Assembly (NCBI RefSeq): GCF_019430945.1
Contig: NZ_JAHYCB010000003.1
Span: forward strand, 124,001-188,000
Length of the DNA stretch: 64,000 nucleotides
Direction: 5' to 3'
Source of the DNA: Neorhizobium populisoli
GTDB taxonomy: Bacteria; Pseudomonadota; Alphaproteobacteria; Rhizobiales; Rhizobiaceae
Part shown: positions 49,820 through 59,180 of the stretch, one piece after another
How the letters are laid out: each line of letters begins with the position of its first letter
Numbering within the stretch: position 1 is the stretch's first letter
Program-made: the position numbers and the translations under genes
The notes under the pieces: model-generated
What the model was told of the DNA's origin: nothing
Seen by the model: the letters and a program-made list of their open reading frames with translations, nothing else
The model's database searches: none

Positions 49820-51385
49820 CTAGCTTTTCCGCGCACAATCCTTAATCGGCAGCGGGGGAAAATCGTCGCATCCGAGCAAAAGCACGAATTGGTTTGCAAG
49901 ATTAACGTCAAACTGCGGCAAAAAACGGTCGAAGGGACCAAGGGTGGGAGTGAGAAGGATGCGGGGTTTTGGAGAGACGGAGCGTGGAGCCCCTTCCCCT
50001 TCCTGGGTATCCGTTAATGAAGGAATTCCGCGCTGGAGGTTCGCTCCCACTTCTCCCCAACGAGGAGAAGTGCCGAGCGAATGCGAGGCGATGAGGGGGC
50101 TCCGCGGAATGCCGCTTGATAGCGAGGTCGGAGCACTTGGCCCCCTCATCCGGCCCTTCGGGCCACCTTCTCCCCGCTGGGGAGAAGGGGACGCCGCACC
50201 GTCGGCGCGCCCGGCAAATATCTCGATACATGGCATCGCAGTCGCCGCCCGCATCGCGATCGCCGGCGGCACATCGGGAAAAAGCCCGATCGCCTCTTCG
50301 CGACCCGGTGCCAGCGGACCAACGGCGATCTCGCACTCTCCATCATTCACGATCCGATACCGCCCGTCCCAAACCGCCGAGCTATCCGCAGCAATATGCA
50401 GCGGTATCATGCCGCGGTTCTCACGCACCACATAAAGGCCGTCGCGGCGCAAATCGAAGATCACTCTCCCGACCGTCATCCGTCCGGGCTGGCCGCCATC
50501 GATGAAAGCCATGACGCGATCCATGCTTTCACCGGCTGGTAGATACGACCTGCCCCCCAGCACAGCCGACAACACGGCGAGCGCATGGCGCAGCACGACG
50601 GGATCCTCGGTTAGTCCTTCGCCAGAAACATGGGCCAGCACGCCGTGACTGATCGCTAGATGGCTCCGGACCCACAACGACGCCGCATCGGAAAGCTCGG
50701 TACGGCGCAAGCCGGCGCGGATAATCGCATGATCATCGAAAACGGCCTCCTGAGACAGCCGTTCTCGCACCCTCACCCGCTCATAGCGGATATTCTGATT
50801 GCTCGGATCGTCGATCCATCCCTCACCCACCTCGGCGAGGAGCTCCCGGATATCGGCACGGCGGCAGTGAAGGAACGGCCGCAAAAGCCAGCGGCGGCGG
50901 TCGAGCAGCACGGCATCGGCCATGCCTGCAAGGCCGAGATTGCCTTCCCCCTCGTTGCGCGCCGCTCGCATGGCCACCGTCTCGGCCTGGTCGTCAAGCG
51001 TATGGCCCGTCAGGATCGCGGTGGCATCGATTTCGTCAGCGACATCCATCAGCAGCCGATAACGCGCCTCGCGGGATGCAGCGGAAATCCCGGTCCTGGG
51101 CTTCTCCCCATCCCAGCGACGGATGAAATGGCGCACGCCGAGCCGACGGCAGAATGCGGCGACAGACACAGCCTCATCTGCCGATTCCGGCCTCAGCGCA
51201 TGATCGATCGTCACGGCGTCGATGAAAACGTCCGAATCGGAGGCATTGGCTTGAACAAGGGCAAGAAGCAGACCGGCGGAATCGCTCCCACCGGAAATCG
51301 CCACCAGCAGGCGGGCAGGCTTGGCGATAGTAGCGAGAAACCGCGCTGCGGCTCTTTGCGGAGAAAGCGTCAAACCGGCAGACAC
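49820..51385 (-). CDS. tilS: tRNA(Ile)-lysidine synthase with in-frame repeat insertion
   Basis: 521 residues. The PP-loop is SGGSDSAG near residue 32 and the core covers about residues 25-240 (HTLDDQAETVAMR, GEGWIDDPSNQN). It modifies C34 of the Ile2 tRNA to lysidine, an essential function. A foreign stretch of about 80-100 residues (from about residue 395, ASPSPQRGEGGPKG through the SLGTSPRWGEVG motif) interrupts the C-terminal part before LLTPTLGPFDRFLPQFDV resumes. The start is GTG, 13 bases after cpoB. Confidence 0.9.
   Translation of the reverse strand: MSAGLTLSPQRAAARFLATIAKPARLLVAISGGSDSAGLLLALVQANASDSDVFIDAVTIDHALRPESADEAVSVAAFCRRLGVRHFIRRWDGEKPRTGISAASREARYRLLMDVADEIDATAILTGHTLDDQAETVAMRAARNEGEGNLGLAGMADAVLLDRRRWLLRPFLHCRRADIRELLAEVGEGWIDDPSNQNIRYERVRVRERLSQEAVFDDHAIIRAGLRRTELSDAASLWVRSHLAISHGVLAHVSGEGLTEDPVVLRHALAVLSAVLGGRSYLPAGESMDRVMAFIDGGQPGRMTVGRVIFDLRRDGLYVVRENRGMIPLHIAADSSAVWDGRYRIVNDGECEIAVGPLAPGREEAIGLFPDVPPAIAMRAATAMPCIEIFAGRADGAASPSPQRGEGGPKGRMRGPSAPTSLSSGIPRSPLIASHSLGTSPRWGEVGANLQRGIPSLTDTQEGEGAPRSVSPKPRILLTPTLGPFDRFLPQFDVNLANQFVLLLGCDDFPPLPIKDCARKS
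49960..50194. repeat. Rhizobial mosaic repeat inside tilS
   Basis: Contains two hairpins CTTCTCC-N7-GGAGAAG (50050-50070) and CTTCTCCCC-GCT-GGGGAGAAG (50167-50187), and a pair GATGAGGGGGC / GCCCCCTCATC in inverted orientation. These are the blocks of a widespread intergenic mosaic repeat in Rhizobiales. Here it lies in a coding sequence without breaking the frame. Confidence 0.75.
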
Positions 51386-51398
51386 GGGCGCGACCGCG

Positions 51399-52445
51399 TC
51401 AGCCGCAGCTCAGGCGCTTCTGTTCGCTGCTGACCTTGGCAAGCACCGCCTTGGACGCGCTCGGATAACGGCGCGTGACTTCCTTCAGCGTCGCGCAGGC
51501 AGTGTCGGTATTGTCCAGCTGCGCAAGCGACATGCCGAGTTTCAAGAGCATTTCCGGAGCCTTGGGCGACTTGCCGTAGGTCTGGTGGGCGTTGAGGAAG
51601 GTCTTGGCCGCCTCGTTGTATTTCTGCTGCGAATACTGCGCTTCGCCAAGCCAGAAATTCGCGTCCGCAATGCGGGTGCTTTTCGGATAGGCCTGGATGT
51701 AACCCGAGAATTCCTTCTCCGCGAGCGAATAGTCGCCGGAAAGAACGTGGTTATAGGCGGCCTGGTACGTATCGCTTTCGGAGCCGAGCGATGCGGTCTG
51801 CTGCGGATCCGGACGGCTCGGCGTCGCCGGCGTGTTGCCCTGCGGTCGTGCTCCGAGCTCCACACCCGGAAGTCCAGCGGAATTGTTGGCATTGTTGCGG
51901 TTGGCACCGCGCGGATTGCCGTTCTGGTCGAAATCCATCGAGCCGAGCGTGGTCGGCGGCGGAGCGGTGGTCGAGCCGCCCGTGTTCGCCCCGGCGCCGT
52001 TGTTGCCGGGCTGTTCGATAATACGTGCGACATCATCGGATGGCGCGGGCTGGGACGGAGAAGCGCCATTCGCGGCGGGAGGGCGGCTGGACGCCACGGC
52101 TGGTTGCCCAGCCGTGTCGCCCAGATCGCTTCTCTTCTTCTTTTCCAGATCCTGGAAACGGAATTCGTTGTCTTCCTGCGTCTTGCGGATTTGCTCCTGC
52201 ATCTGCAGCAGCTGATAACTCATTTCCTCGATACGGCCGTTCAACTGCCGGATCTGTTCCTGGAGTTGCTGGTTACGAACGGCATCGTTGCTCTGCGCAA
52301 GAATCACCGGCGCCTCTTGCGGGGCGGCCGGAGCTTGCTGCACAGAACTCTGAGTGCCCTGGAAGAGTTTAGGCAGAGAGAAAGCCCCAGCCGGGGCGCT
52401 CGTCGCCATCAGCCCCAGCATCGCTGCCAAGACAATTTTCTTCAT
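51399..52445 (-). CDS. cpoB: Cell-division coordinator CpoB (YbgF)
   Basis: 348 residues with a signal peptide cut near AGA. An N-terminal coiled coil (RNQQLQEQIRQLNGRIEEMS) for trimerisation, a Pro/Gln/Asn-rich linker, and C-terminal TPR repeats (YQAAYNHVLSGDYSLAEKEF, FWLGEAQYSQQKYNEAAKTF). It links outer-membrane constriction by Tol-Pal to septal wall synthesis. Downstream of pal on the same strand; tilS follows by 13 bases. Confidence 0.93.
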   Translation of the reverse strand: MKKIVLAAMLGLMATSAPAGAFSLPKLFQGTQSSVQQAPAAPQEAPVILAQSNDAVRNQQLQEQIRQLNGRIEEMSYQLLQMQEQIRKTQEDNEFRFQDLEKKKRSDLGDTAGQPAVASSRPPAANGASPSQPAPSDDVARIIEQPGNNGAGANTGGSTTAPPPTTLGSMDFDQNGNPRGANRNNANNSAGLPGVELGARPQGNTPATPSRPDPQQTASLGSESDTYQAAYNHVLSGDYSLAEKEFSGYIQAYPKSTRIADANFWLGEAQYSQQKYNEAAKTFLNAHQTYGKSPKAPEMLLKLGMSLAQLDNTDTACATLKEVTRRYPSASKAVLAKVSSEQKRLSCG

Positions 52446-52575
52446 GAGTGTCCGTCCTGCTCGTTAAGTCTGCACCTGATTTGGTGCAGACAAGGATTTT
52501 TCTAATCTGCCGGCAAAAAGCAACCAAGCTCGCGATCAAAAATCCCACAAATCAGGGCCAAACTAAGGAAAAAAC

Positions 52576-52604
52576 AAAAAGGCGGCCCAAAGACCGCCTT
52601 TTTT
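52576..52604 (-). terminator. Terminator of the tol-pal operon
   Basis: AAAAAGGCGG, loop CCCAAAGA and CCGCCTTTTT; on the minus strand it ends in a T run. It is between pal and cpoB, so cpoB depends on read-through or its own promoter. Confidence 0.8.
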
Positions 52605-52644
52605 AATGCTCCGGTAATCTTCGCCCGCCGGGCGAAAGACCGAA

Positions 52645-53178
52645 TTACATGCCGGCGCCGCCAAGAACCGTGACAGCGCGACGATTCTGTGACCAGCAGG
52701 AAATGTCGTCGCAAACGGCGACCGGACGTTCCTTGCCGTAGGAAATGGTCTTCATGCGGTTTGCCGGAACGCCGCGCGAAGCGAGGTATTCCTTGGTGGC
52801 GGCCGCACGGCGCGCACCGAGCGCCAGGTTGTATTCGCGGGTGCCGCGTTCGTCGGCATGGCCTTCGACCGTGATCGCGTAATTCGGGTAACGCTGCAGC
52901 CACTGTGCCTGGCGGTCGAGCGTCTGCTGGGCGTCTGCGCGAACCGAGGTCGAGTCGGTGTCGAAGAAGATGCGGTCGCCGACATTGACCGTGAAGTCCT
53001 GCTGCGAACCCGGAGGGCCACCGTTCTTGCCGTTCAGGCCAAGCTCGTTGGCATTGTTCGGCAGGTTGTTCTTGTTGGCGCAACCGGCAAGCGCCAAGGC
53101 CAGCGTGAGCGCGATGACGGCGGGATTGCGAGCGAGGGTCTGCATGCGGCTCATCGCCGGGGTATCGATGCGGCTCAT
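52645..53178 (-). CDS. pal: Peptidoglycan-associated lipoprotein
   Basis: 177 residues, type II signal peptide with lipobox LAGC (mature Cys near residue 33), then the OmpA-C domain FDTDSTSVRADAQQTL and EGHADERGTREYNLALGARR that binds peptidoglycan. Anchors the outer membrane to the wall with TolB. The first ATG (MSRIDTPAMSR) is right after AAGGAGAGACCGGCC. Two Cys near the C-terminus (CDDISCW) may pair. Confidence 0.96.
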   Translation of the reverse strand: MSRIDTPAMSRMQTLARNPAVIALTLALALAGCANKNNLPNNANELGLNGKNGGPPGSQQDFTVNVGDRIFFDTDSTSVRADAQQTLDRQAQWLQRYPNYAITVEGHADERGTREYNLALGARRAAATKEYLASRGVPANRMKTISYGKERPVAVCDDISCWSQNRRAVTVLGGAGM

Positions 53179-53350
53179 GGCCGGTCTCTCCTTAGATCAG
53201 TAATTTTCAGAGTTGCCAGAATTACGGTTTCCAGACTCTAACCGGGCTCGGTTAACCATGCGCGAAGGGTTATGGTTAACAAACCCTTCCAAAGTGCCTA
53301 TTTCCGCCCTTTCTCAGGAGAATGGGGCGGGAAAGAGGCGAAAACCGGCC

Positions 53351-54664
53351 CTATTCGAGAAGGGGCGACCAGGCAGGGTCGGAAGCGTAGGACGGCGTCT
53401 TGACCTGCAGCTCGTTGTAACCGGTCAGATCGATCGAATAAAGCTGCGGCCCACCGGCACCCGCCGCCTGGCGGAAGAACATCAGGACGCGCCCATTCGG
53501 TGCCCAGGTCGGGCCTTCGTTGTGGAAGCCGCTGGTCAGGATACGCTCGCCCGAACCGTCCGGCTTCATCACGCCGATCGAGAACTTGCCGCCCGACTGC
53601 TTGGTGAAAGCGATCAGGTCGCCGCGGGGAGACCAGACCGGCGTCGAATAGGAACCGTCGCCGAAGGAAATGCGCGTCTGGCCTGAGCCGTCGGCGTTCA
53701 TGACGTAGATCTGCGGACGGCCGCCGCGGTCGCTTTCAAAGGCGATGCGTCCGCCATCCGGCGCATAGGAAGGCGACGTATCGATCGCCGAGGTGGAGGT
53801 CAGCCGCGTCGTGGTGCGCGAGCGCAGGTCCATCGTGTAGATGTTGGAATTGCCTTCCTGCTGAAGGCTCATGATGACCTTCTGGCCATCCGGCGAAAAG
53901 CGCGGCGAGAAGGTCATGCCCGGGAAATTGCCGACCACTTCGCGCTGCCCGGTTTCCAGCTGCAGCAGGTAGACGCGCGGCTGGTTGCCTTCGAAGGACA
54001 TGTAGGTGACTTCCTGACGGCTCGGCGAGAAACGCGGCGTCAGAACGATATCCTTGGTATTGGTCAGCATGCGGACGTTGAAACCGTCCTGGTCCATGAT
54101 CGCCAGATTGCGCTGGCGGGCATTCTTCGGGCCGCTTTCGGAAACGAAGACTACGCGGCTGTCGAAATAGCCGTTCTCGCCGGTGATCTGCTTGTAGATC
54201 GCATCAGCGATGATATGCGCGACGCGGCGCCAGTTTTCCGGCTGGGTGAAGAACTGCTGGCCGGTCATCTGCTGGCCGGCATAAGTGTCCCAAAGCCGGA
54301 ATTCGGCACGCAGACGGCCATCGCCTTCCCGCGTGACGCGGCCGGTGACCAGCGCTTGGGCGTTGATGACCTTCCAGTCCTCGAAGCGCGGCGTCTTGCC
54401 GGGATCGGAAATCTTCTCGATGAAAGCCTGCTTGTTGATCGGCGCAAACAGACCCGAACGCTGCAGGTCGGCGGCGATCACCTGCGAAATCTGCGGCCCG
54501 AGTTCGTTGTTCGACAGGAAGTCCGTCACCGCGATCGGCAGCGGCTGAACGTTACCCTTGTTGATGTTGATCACGACTTCGGCACTGGCCGGGGTGGCGG
54601 CAACGAAGGCCGTCAACATCCCCGCAGCCACCATTACGGCGCGGAAAAAAGAGCTCTTGATCAT
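53351..54664 (-). CDS. tolB: Tol-Pal system beta-propeller protein TolB
   Basis: 437 residues, signal peptide cut near ASA. N-terminal domain ([20 protein letters not shown]) is followed by the six-bladed propeller with repeating SPDG/SPRG units ([36 protein letters not shown]). Links TolA to Pal in the periplasm. 70 bases after tolA. Confidence 0.96.
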   Translation of the reverse strand: MIKSSFFRAVMVAAGMLTAFVAATPASAEVVININKGNVQPLPIAVTDFLSNNELGPQISQVIAADLQRSGLFAPINKQAFIEKISDPGKTPRFEDWKVINAQALVTGRVTREGDGRLRAEFRLWDTYAGQQMTGQQFFTQPENWRRVAHIIADAIYKQITGENGYFDSRVVFVSESGPKNARQRNLAIMDQDGFNVRMLTNTKDIVLTPRFSPSRQEVTYMSFEGNQPRVYLLQLETGQREVVGNFPGMTFSPRFSPDGQKVIMSLQQEGNSNIYTMDLRSRTTTRLTSTSAIDTSPSYAPDGGRIAFESDRGGRPQIYVMNADGSGQTRISFGDGSYSTPVWSPRGDLIAFTKQSGGKFSIGVMKPDGSGERILTSGFHNEGPTWAPNGRVLMFFRQAAGAGGPQLYSIDLTGYNELQVKTPSYASDPAWSPLLE

Positions 54665-54734
54665 ATAAACAAGCCTTTCAGCTTAACACGAGAGTTTGGG
54701 CAGGTTCCGTTCGAACGGTTCCATACCTGCCGGC

Positions 54735-55970
54735 TCACAATGCGAACTCCGAAGGATCGAAGTTCAAAACCAAAACATTCCAGCCTTTTTCGCCTTCGTA
54801 CTTGGCGGCAGGCAAATTCTTGAGCGGTGCCGACTTCATCAGCGCACGCTTGGTGCTGCCTTCGACGGCGCGACGGGTTCCTTCCGGACCGCCGGTCGCG
54901 GTGACTTCCGGCTCGCCGATAATGTTGCCCGACTGATCGAGCTGCACCCTGATCTTGACGCGGACTTCGGCAACGCCGGTCAGGCCGCCGACAAGCGCCC
55001 AGTTTCCTTGAATCTGGCCCTTGACGTTGTCGATCTCGCTGGAACTCAGGCCGGTGCCGATCGTCTTCGTATCGCCGCGCGAAGCGACCTGCGTCGAGCG
55101 CTTGGCGCCGCCGCCGGTGGCGTCCTGCTTGTTCAGCAGGGCGGCAATGTCGTTGGCGTTGAAATCGCTGGCCATGGAAGACGAAGACTTCGCCGTTTCC
55201 TGCTGCTTGCCTTCCTTCTTGTCGGATGGCTTCACGGATGCGGTCGTCTTGGCGTCGGTTTTTGGCGCGTCGGTAGGCTTGGCGGCAGCCACGTCAGGCT
55301 TTGCCGGCGTCGGCTTTTCGGCGGGCTTAGCCTGTTCCTTCGGCGGTTCCGGCGGCTTTGGCGGGGTCGGCTTGGCAATCGGCGTCGCGGTCTGCGGCGG
55401 CAGTTCGCCAGTCTCGGACGTATTTTCGCTCTGCACCGGCGCCGGTGTCGGCTTGGCGGCTTCCGGCTTCGGGGGCGTCGGCTCGGGTCTTGGCGGGGTC
55501 GGCTCAGGCTTCGGAAGCGGCGGGGTGATTTCCGGCTTCGGCTGCGGCAGGGCGGCAACCTCGGTCGGCTTAGGCGCCGTTTCTTCCTTGACGATATCCT
55601 TGACCTGGTTCTGGTCGGGCGTCGGAGTTGGCGTCGGCCGCTCGGTCGGCTTCGGGGCAGCCGTGACCTCCGTCGGCGTCGGCTTCGTCACCGGCGTCGG
55701 AGGCGTCTTCAGATCGACATTGTTCTCGCCCGCATTCTGGGCATTCTCGACGATCTTCTGATTTTTGGTTTCCTTCGGCGAAGGCTTGGTGCTCGGCGGC
55801 GCCTTCTTGTCACCCTGCTGGGTCTGGGTGATCGATTCCACCGGCACGATATCGACCGGCAGCGCTTCGACATCCGCGACTTCGAAAGACGCAGGGGCGC
55901 TGAGCGACACCAGGGCAAAACCTAGCGCCACCGTATGCAGAACCAGCGATGTGCCGAGACTGACCTTCAT
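54735..55970 (-). CDS. tolA: Tol-Pal system protein TolA
   Basis: 411 residues. One N-terminal helix (GTSLVLHTVALGFALVSLSA), a very long Pro/Lys/Thr-rich stretch spanning about residues 45-280 that crosses the periplasm, and a C-terminal TonB-like domain (VKGQIQGNWALVGGL, VRVKIRVQLDQSGNIIGEP). It receives energy from TolQR and reaches the outer membrane. Ten bases after tolR. Confidence 0.93.
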   Translation of the reverse strand: MKVSLGTSLVLHTVALGFALVSLSAPASFEVADVEALPVDIVPVESITQTQQGDKKAPPSTKPSPKETKNQKIVENAQNAGENNVDLKTPPTPVTKPTPTEVTAAPKPTERPTPTPTPDQNQVKDIVKEETAPKPTEVAALPQPKPEITPPLPKPEPTPPRPEPTPPKPEAAKPTPAPVQSENTSETGELPPQTATPIAKPTPPKPPEPPKEQAKPAEKPTPAKPDVAAAKPTDAPKTDAKTTASVKPSDKKEGKQQETAKSSSSMASDFNANDIAALLNKQDATGGGAKRSTQVASRGDTKTIGTGLSSSEIDNVKGQIQGNWALVGGLTGVAEVRVKIRVQLDQSGNIIGEPEVTATGGPEGTRRAVEGSTKRALMKSAPLKNLPAAKYEGEKGWNVLVLNFDPSEFAL

Positions 55971-55980
55971 GGTGCTTCGA

Positions 55981-56436
55981 TCACTTCGCCTGTTCCTGAA
56001 GCGTCACGAGGCCGATATTCTTGTAACCGGCGGCGGAAATGCGGGCCATGACCTTCATCACCATGCCATAGGCAGCGGTGGTGTCGCCGCGCACGTAGAT
56101 ACGTTCGTTATAGCCGGTCGTGGCGATCGCCTGCAGCTTCGGCACGACCTCTTCGAGGGCGATCGGCGTTTCCTGCAGATAGATTTCACCCTTCGGATTG
56201 ACCGAGACGGTAATCGGCTGCGTATCGGAGTTCATCGCCTTCGCCTGCGTTTCCGGCAGGTCGATCGGCACGCCGACCGTCATCATCGGTGCGGCGACCA
56301 TGAAGATGATCAAAAGCACGAGCATGACGTCGACGAGCGGCGTGACGTTGATTTCGCTGATCGCACCGCCGCGACGCCCGCCGCGCCTGCGACGACCGCC
56401 ACCCGATGCCTTTGCTCCTCCGGCCGACATGCCCAT
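55981..56436 (-). CDS. tolR: Tol-Pal system protein TolR
   Basis: 151 residues of the ExbD/TolR family. N-terminal Gly/Ser/Arg-rich tail, one helix containing the essential Asp (NVTPLVDVMLVLLIIFMVAA), then a periplasmic domain. Works with TolQ to use proton flow. 30 bases after tolQ. Confidence 0.95.
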   Translation of the reverse strand: MGMSAGGAKASGGGRRRRGGRRGGAISEINVTPLVDVMLVLLIIFMVAAPMMTVGVPIDLPETQAKAMNSDTQPITVSVNPKGEIYLQETPIALEEVVPKLQAIATTGYNERIYVRGDTTAAYGMVMKVMARISAAGYKNIGLVTLQEQAK

Positions 56437-56466
56437 GAAACGTTACTCCTTGAGACCGGACCGTTG

Positions 56467-57189
56467 TTACTGCGCTGCCTGGCGCGGCGCCTGCAGCTTT
56501 TCGTCGATCTGGCGCGACAGGATGGCCGAGAACTCGTCCGCAAAGCCTTCCATGCGGCCCGACAGCTTGCCGGCATCGCCCATGAACTTGTTGTAGGCGA
56601 TAACCGCCGGAATAGCGGCCACGAGGCCGATCGCGGTGGCGAGCAGCGCTTCCGCGATACCCGGTGCAACGACCGCAAGATTGGTGGACTTCGAACCGGC
56701 AATCGCCTGGAACGAGGTCATGATACCGACGACGGTTCCGAAAAGGCCGATGAACGGACCGGCCGAACCGATCGTTGCCAGCGAACCGAGGCGAGCCTCA
56801 TAGGTTTCCGCTTCGCGCGACATGGTGACGTCCATGGCCCGGTCGATACGCATCTGCAGGCCGATCGGCGAACGCGCGCCGCGCTCAAAACTCTTCTTCC
56901 ACTCGCGCATTGCAGCCACGAAAATCGCCGCAAGGCCGTTGTTCTGGCGCTCGGCCAGCGAGCGGTACAATTCCTCAAGCGACTGGCCCGACCAGAAGAC
57001 CTGTTCGAACTGGTCGAACTGGCGCTTGGCCTTGGCAAAATTGATATACTTGTCAATGACGATTGCCCAGGTCCAGACGGACGCGCCGAGAAGACCGATC
57101 ATGACCAGCTTGACGACAAGACCGGCCTGCATGAACAGCGACCAAAGGCTCACTTCGCTCGCCGCTGCCGCCAAACCTACATGTTCCAT
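56467..57189 (-). CDS. tolQ: Tol-Pal system protein TolQ
   Basis: 240 residues, MotA/TolQ/ExbB family with three helices (LFMQAGLVVKLVMIGLLGAS, GPFIGLFGTVVGIMTSFQAI, GIAEALLATAIGLVAAIPAV). First gene of tolQRAB-pal. In most alphaproteobacteria ybgC lies directly upstream; here an opposite-strand gene intervenes. A hairpin stands in its leader. Confidence 0.95.
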   Translation of the reverse strand: MEHVGLAAAASEVSLWSLFMQAGLVVKLVMIGLLGASVWTWAIVIDKYINFAKAKRQFDQFEQVFWSGQSLEELYRSLAERQNNGLAAIFVAAMREWKKSFERGARSPIGLQMRIDRAMDVTMSREAETYEARLGSLATIGSAGPFIGLFGTVVGIMTSFQAIAGSKSTNLAVVAPGIAEALLATAIGLVAAIPAVIAYNKFMGDAGKLSGRMEGFADEFSAILSRQIDEKLQAPRQAAQ

Positions 57190-57523
57190 CTATCCACTAT
57201 CCCCGAATCCAAACGCCCGGCTTTGAAAGACCGGGCGGGTTCAAAAGCGCGCTTCCGCGAATATGTCTTGATCGCCGAATGCGCCCGCCTTAACCCACAG
57301 ATGCCCTGAGTTTATAAGCTTTGGCTTCTCGCTTTCAATTTTGGTCAAAGGAAGGCGTGCGTTGCACAAATTCCTCTGTGGCCATTAAGACTACATTATC
57401 GTTAAAAATGCGTTACGGCGCTGCCTCGAAGATATCTGCCGGTACTGCACTTGCAATGGCAACGGGATTTGAACAAAGCTCGGCACGAGCGGAAACATCC
57501 CATCCGGCATATCTGGAGACGAC
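57190..57523. promoter_or_regulatory. Intergenic region before tolQ and the LprI-like gene
   Basis: 334 bases with divergent promoters for tolQ (minus) and the LprI-like gene (plus). A 7-bp hairpin (CGCCCGG/CCGGGCG at 57214-57237) sits in the tolQ leader. No supported gene. Confidence 0.5.
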
Positions 57524-58207
57524 ATGAGACAAACCTTCGTGATTCTCCTGTTATTGCTCGCCGCCAATTCGGCTCATGGCGCCTCTTTCAGCTGCAAGGC
57601 GTCCCTCTCGCCCGATGAAAAAGTCGTCTGTCACGATCCCCTCATCTCGTCCCTCGATACGCGGCTCGGCGATGCCTATCTCGCAGCCAAGCAAGACGAT
57701 CCGGAAACGGCGCTCCAGGCATCCCGGGACTTTCAGGCCGATCGCAAGAGCTGCGGCTCTGATCGCGCATGCGTTCTCGCGACCTATGTCGCGATTTTGG
57801 TAACGCTCAATGGTCCTGATGCTTTGCCGAAGGAGATTACCGCAGGATCGATCGCAGCCGGGCGAAAACTTCCCCTCACCGGCCTGCCAAACACACTCGG
57901 CAAATGCGTGAGCACGACTGTGACGGAAGTTCATCCACGTCTCGAGGGCAGCACGCCTCCAAAATCCGAGGATTTTGATAGCGGCACGGGCATCGAATTC
58001 GCGAACGATGGATACCAGGTTTCCTACGCGCGTGAGGAAGCGCTGATAAGCTCCAGGCCCGGTGACAAAGTTACCATGTGCCTGATTTCAATTCCGCATC
58101 GCTGCCCGCCCGATGACGACCGTGGCCGTGGTTACCTTACGACAAACCTGCGCACGGGACAGAGTTGGGCAATGGGCGATTCCCAGCATATATGCGGCGG
58201 CCAATAA
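57524..58207 (+). CDS. LprI-like secreted protein
   Basis: 227 residues with a signal peptide (MRQTFVILLLLLAANSAHGA). The first third, FSCKASLSPDEKVVCHDPLI, then SSLDTRLGDAYLAAKQD and Cys pairs, resembles the LprI/lysozyme-inhibitor type repeat (Cys-rich, DxxLxxxY pattern). The second part has two more Cys and no domain that I know. It runs against the tol genes and separates ybgC from tolQ, so it is probably an insertion in a conserved cluster. Confidence 0.7.
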   Translation: MRQTFVILLLLLAANSAHGASFSCKASLSPDEKVVCHDPLISSLDTRLGDAYLAAKQDDPETALQASRDFQADRKSCGSDRACVLATYVAILVTLNGPDALPKEITAGSIAAGRKLPLTGLPNTLGKCVSTTVTEVHPRLEGSTPPKSEDFDSGTGIEFANDGYQVSYAREEALISSRPGDKVTMCLISIPHRCPPDDDRGRGYLTTNLRTGQSWAMGDSQHICGGQ

Positions 58208-58222
58208 GCCGCCGAAGGACCG

Positions 58223-58675
58223 TCAATCGGCTTGCTTGCCCAGAAACTTTTCCGCTATCGCCTCCGGCAGACGTCGCGGACGGCCATGTTTGTTGATGAC
58301 GGCGATCACCACCTTGGCGGCGATCAGCAGCGTTTCACCACGGCGGATTTCCTGGTTCAGCACCATCTTTGCGCCGCCGGCCTTCTCCGTCACCGTCTGG
58401 ATCGTCAGGATATCGTCCATGCGGGCCGGTTGCTTGAAGTCGATCTCCATGCGGTGAACGACGAAGACCAGGCCTTCCTCATCCGCGGAGAGAAGCGCAC
58501 TCTGTTCGCAGCCCAGGCAGCGCAGATAGTCGGTGCGGCCACGCTCGAGGAAGTGCAGGTAACGGGCGTGATAGACCAGGCCGGAAAAATCGGTGTCCTC
58601 GTAATAGACCCGCTGCGCAAGCCGGTGGCCGCCCTCGATCAGATCGCCCGATAAAGAAAAATTGTGTCCTTGCAT
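58223..58675 (-). CDS. ybgC: Acyl-CoA thioesterase YbgC
   Basis: 150-residue hotdog thioesterase with the family motif VYYEDTDFSGLVYHARYLHF, including the catalytic Asp. Commonly first in tol-pal clusters and interacts with phospholipid synthesis enzymes in E. coli. Here it is cut off from tolQ by the opposite-strand LprI-like gene but keeps the same direction. Confidence 0.94.
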   Translation of the reverse strand: MQGHNFSLSGDLIEGGHRLAQRVYYEDTDFSGLVYHARYLHFLERGRTDYLRCLGCEQSALLSADEEGLVFVVHRMEIDFKQPARMDDILTIQTVTEKAGGAKMVLNQEIRRGETLLIAAKVVIAVINKHGRPRRLPEAIAEKFLGKQAD

Positions 58676-58820
58676 GGCCCTGCCCTAACCTCGATGCACA
58701 TCCATGGCGTCTAAGCCGCAAGTGCAACCGGGCTTTCACTAGCAGGAAAGATAGCAAAGGCCAGCCGGAAACGCTCCGGCGGCCTTATCGCGGTCGGACA
58801 ACATACGCCGGGATGCGCAT

Positions 58821-59180
58821 CTACTGTTGATAACGCTGCATCCTGCCCTCCTGCTTGGAACGCTCGATCGCCCTCTTGTGCTCTTCAGCCCATTGCTGGC
58901 CGGGATCGCCGCCCCAGAGCAGCCAGGCGATATAGCCCGTCGACGGATTGTCGTCGTCGCCGAAATTGTCCGCGCGCTTGTCCGTCTTGTGGCGATGGAA
59001 ATAGCTGACCATCTTGCGCACGGTCTTTTCCGAAAGCGGCTTGCGGTTGCGGATATCCTTGGCACGGGCGATGCCGAGCGTGGTGCCGCCGCGACGGAAC
59101 CGGGCGCGCAGCTCAAGACCTTTTTCGGCAGCTTGGGCGACATCTGGCGGCGGGACATGGTCGATATACTGGTCAGACAT
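58821..59180 (-). CDS. Hypothetical 119-residue basic protein
   Basis: Soluble, rich in Arg/Lys (ARAKDIRNRKPLSEKTVRKM, YFHRHKTDKRADNFGDDDNP) with WLLWGGDPGQQWAEEH near the end. Resembles short proteins seen in phage or plasmid capsid/structural loci in rhizobia, but I cannot name a family. It overlaps the preceding HVA1 gene by eight bases, so the two are co-translated. Confidence 0.65.
   Translation of the reverse strand: MSDQYIDHVPPPDVAQAAEKGLELRARFRRGGTTLGIARAKDIRNRKPLSEKTVRKMVSYFHRHKTDKRADNFGDDDNPSTGYIAWLLWGGDPGQQWAEEHKRAIERSKQEGRMQRYQQ

Noticed and set aside
57321..57527. A 68-residue frame upstream of the LprI-like gene
   Set aside because: No ribosome site, no familiar domain, and it ends at the promoter of the next gene.
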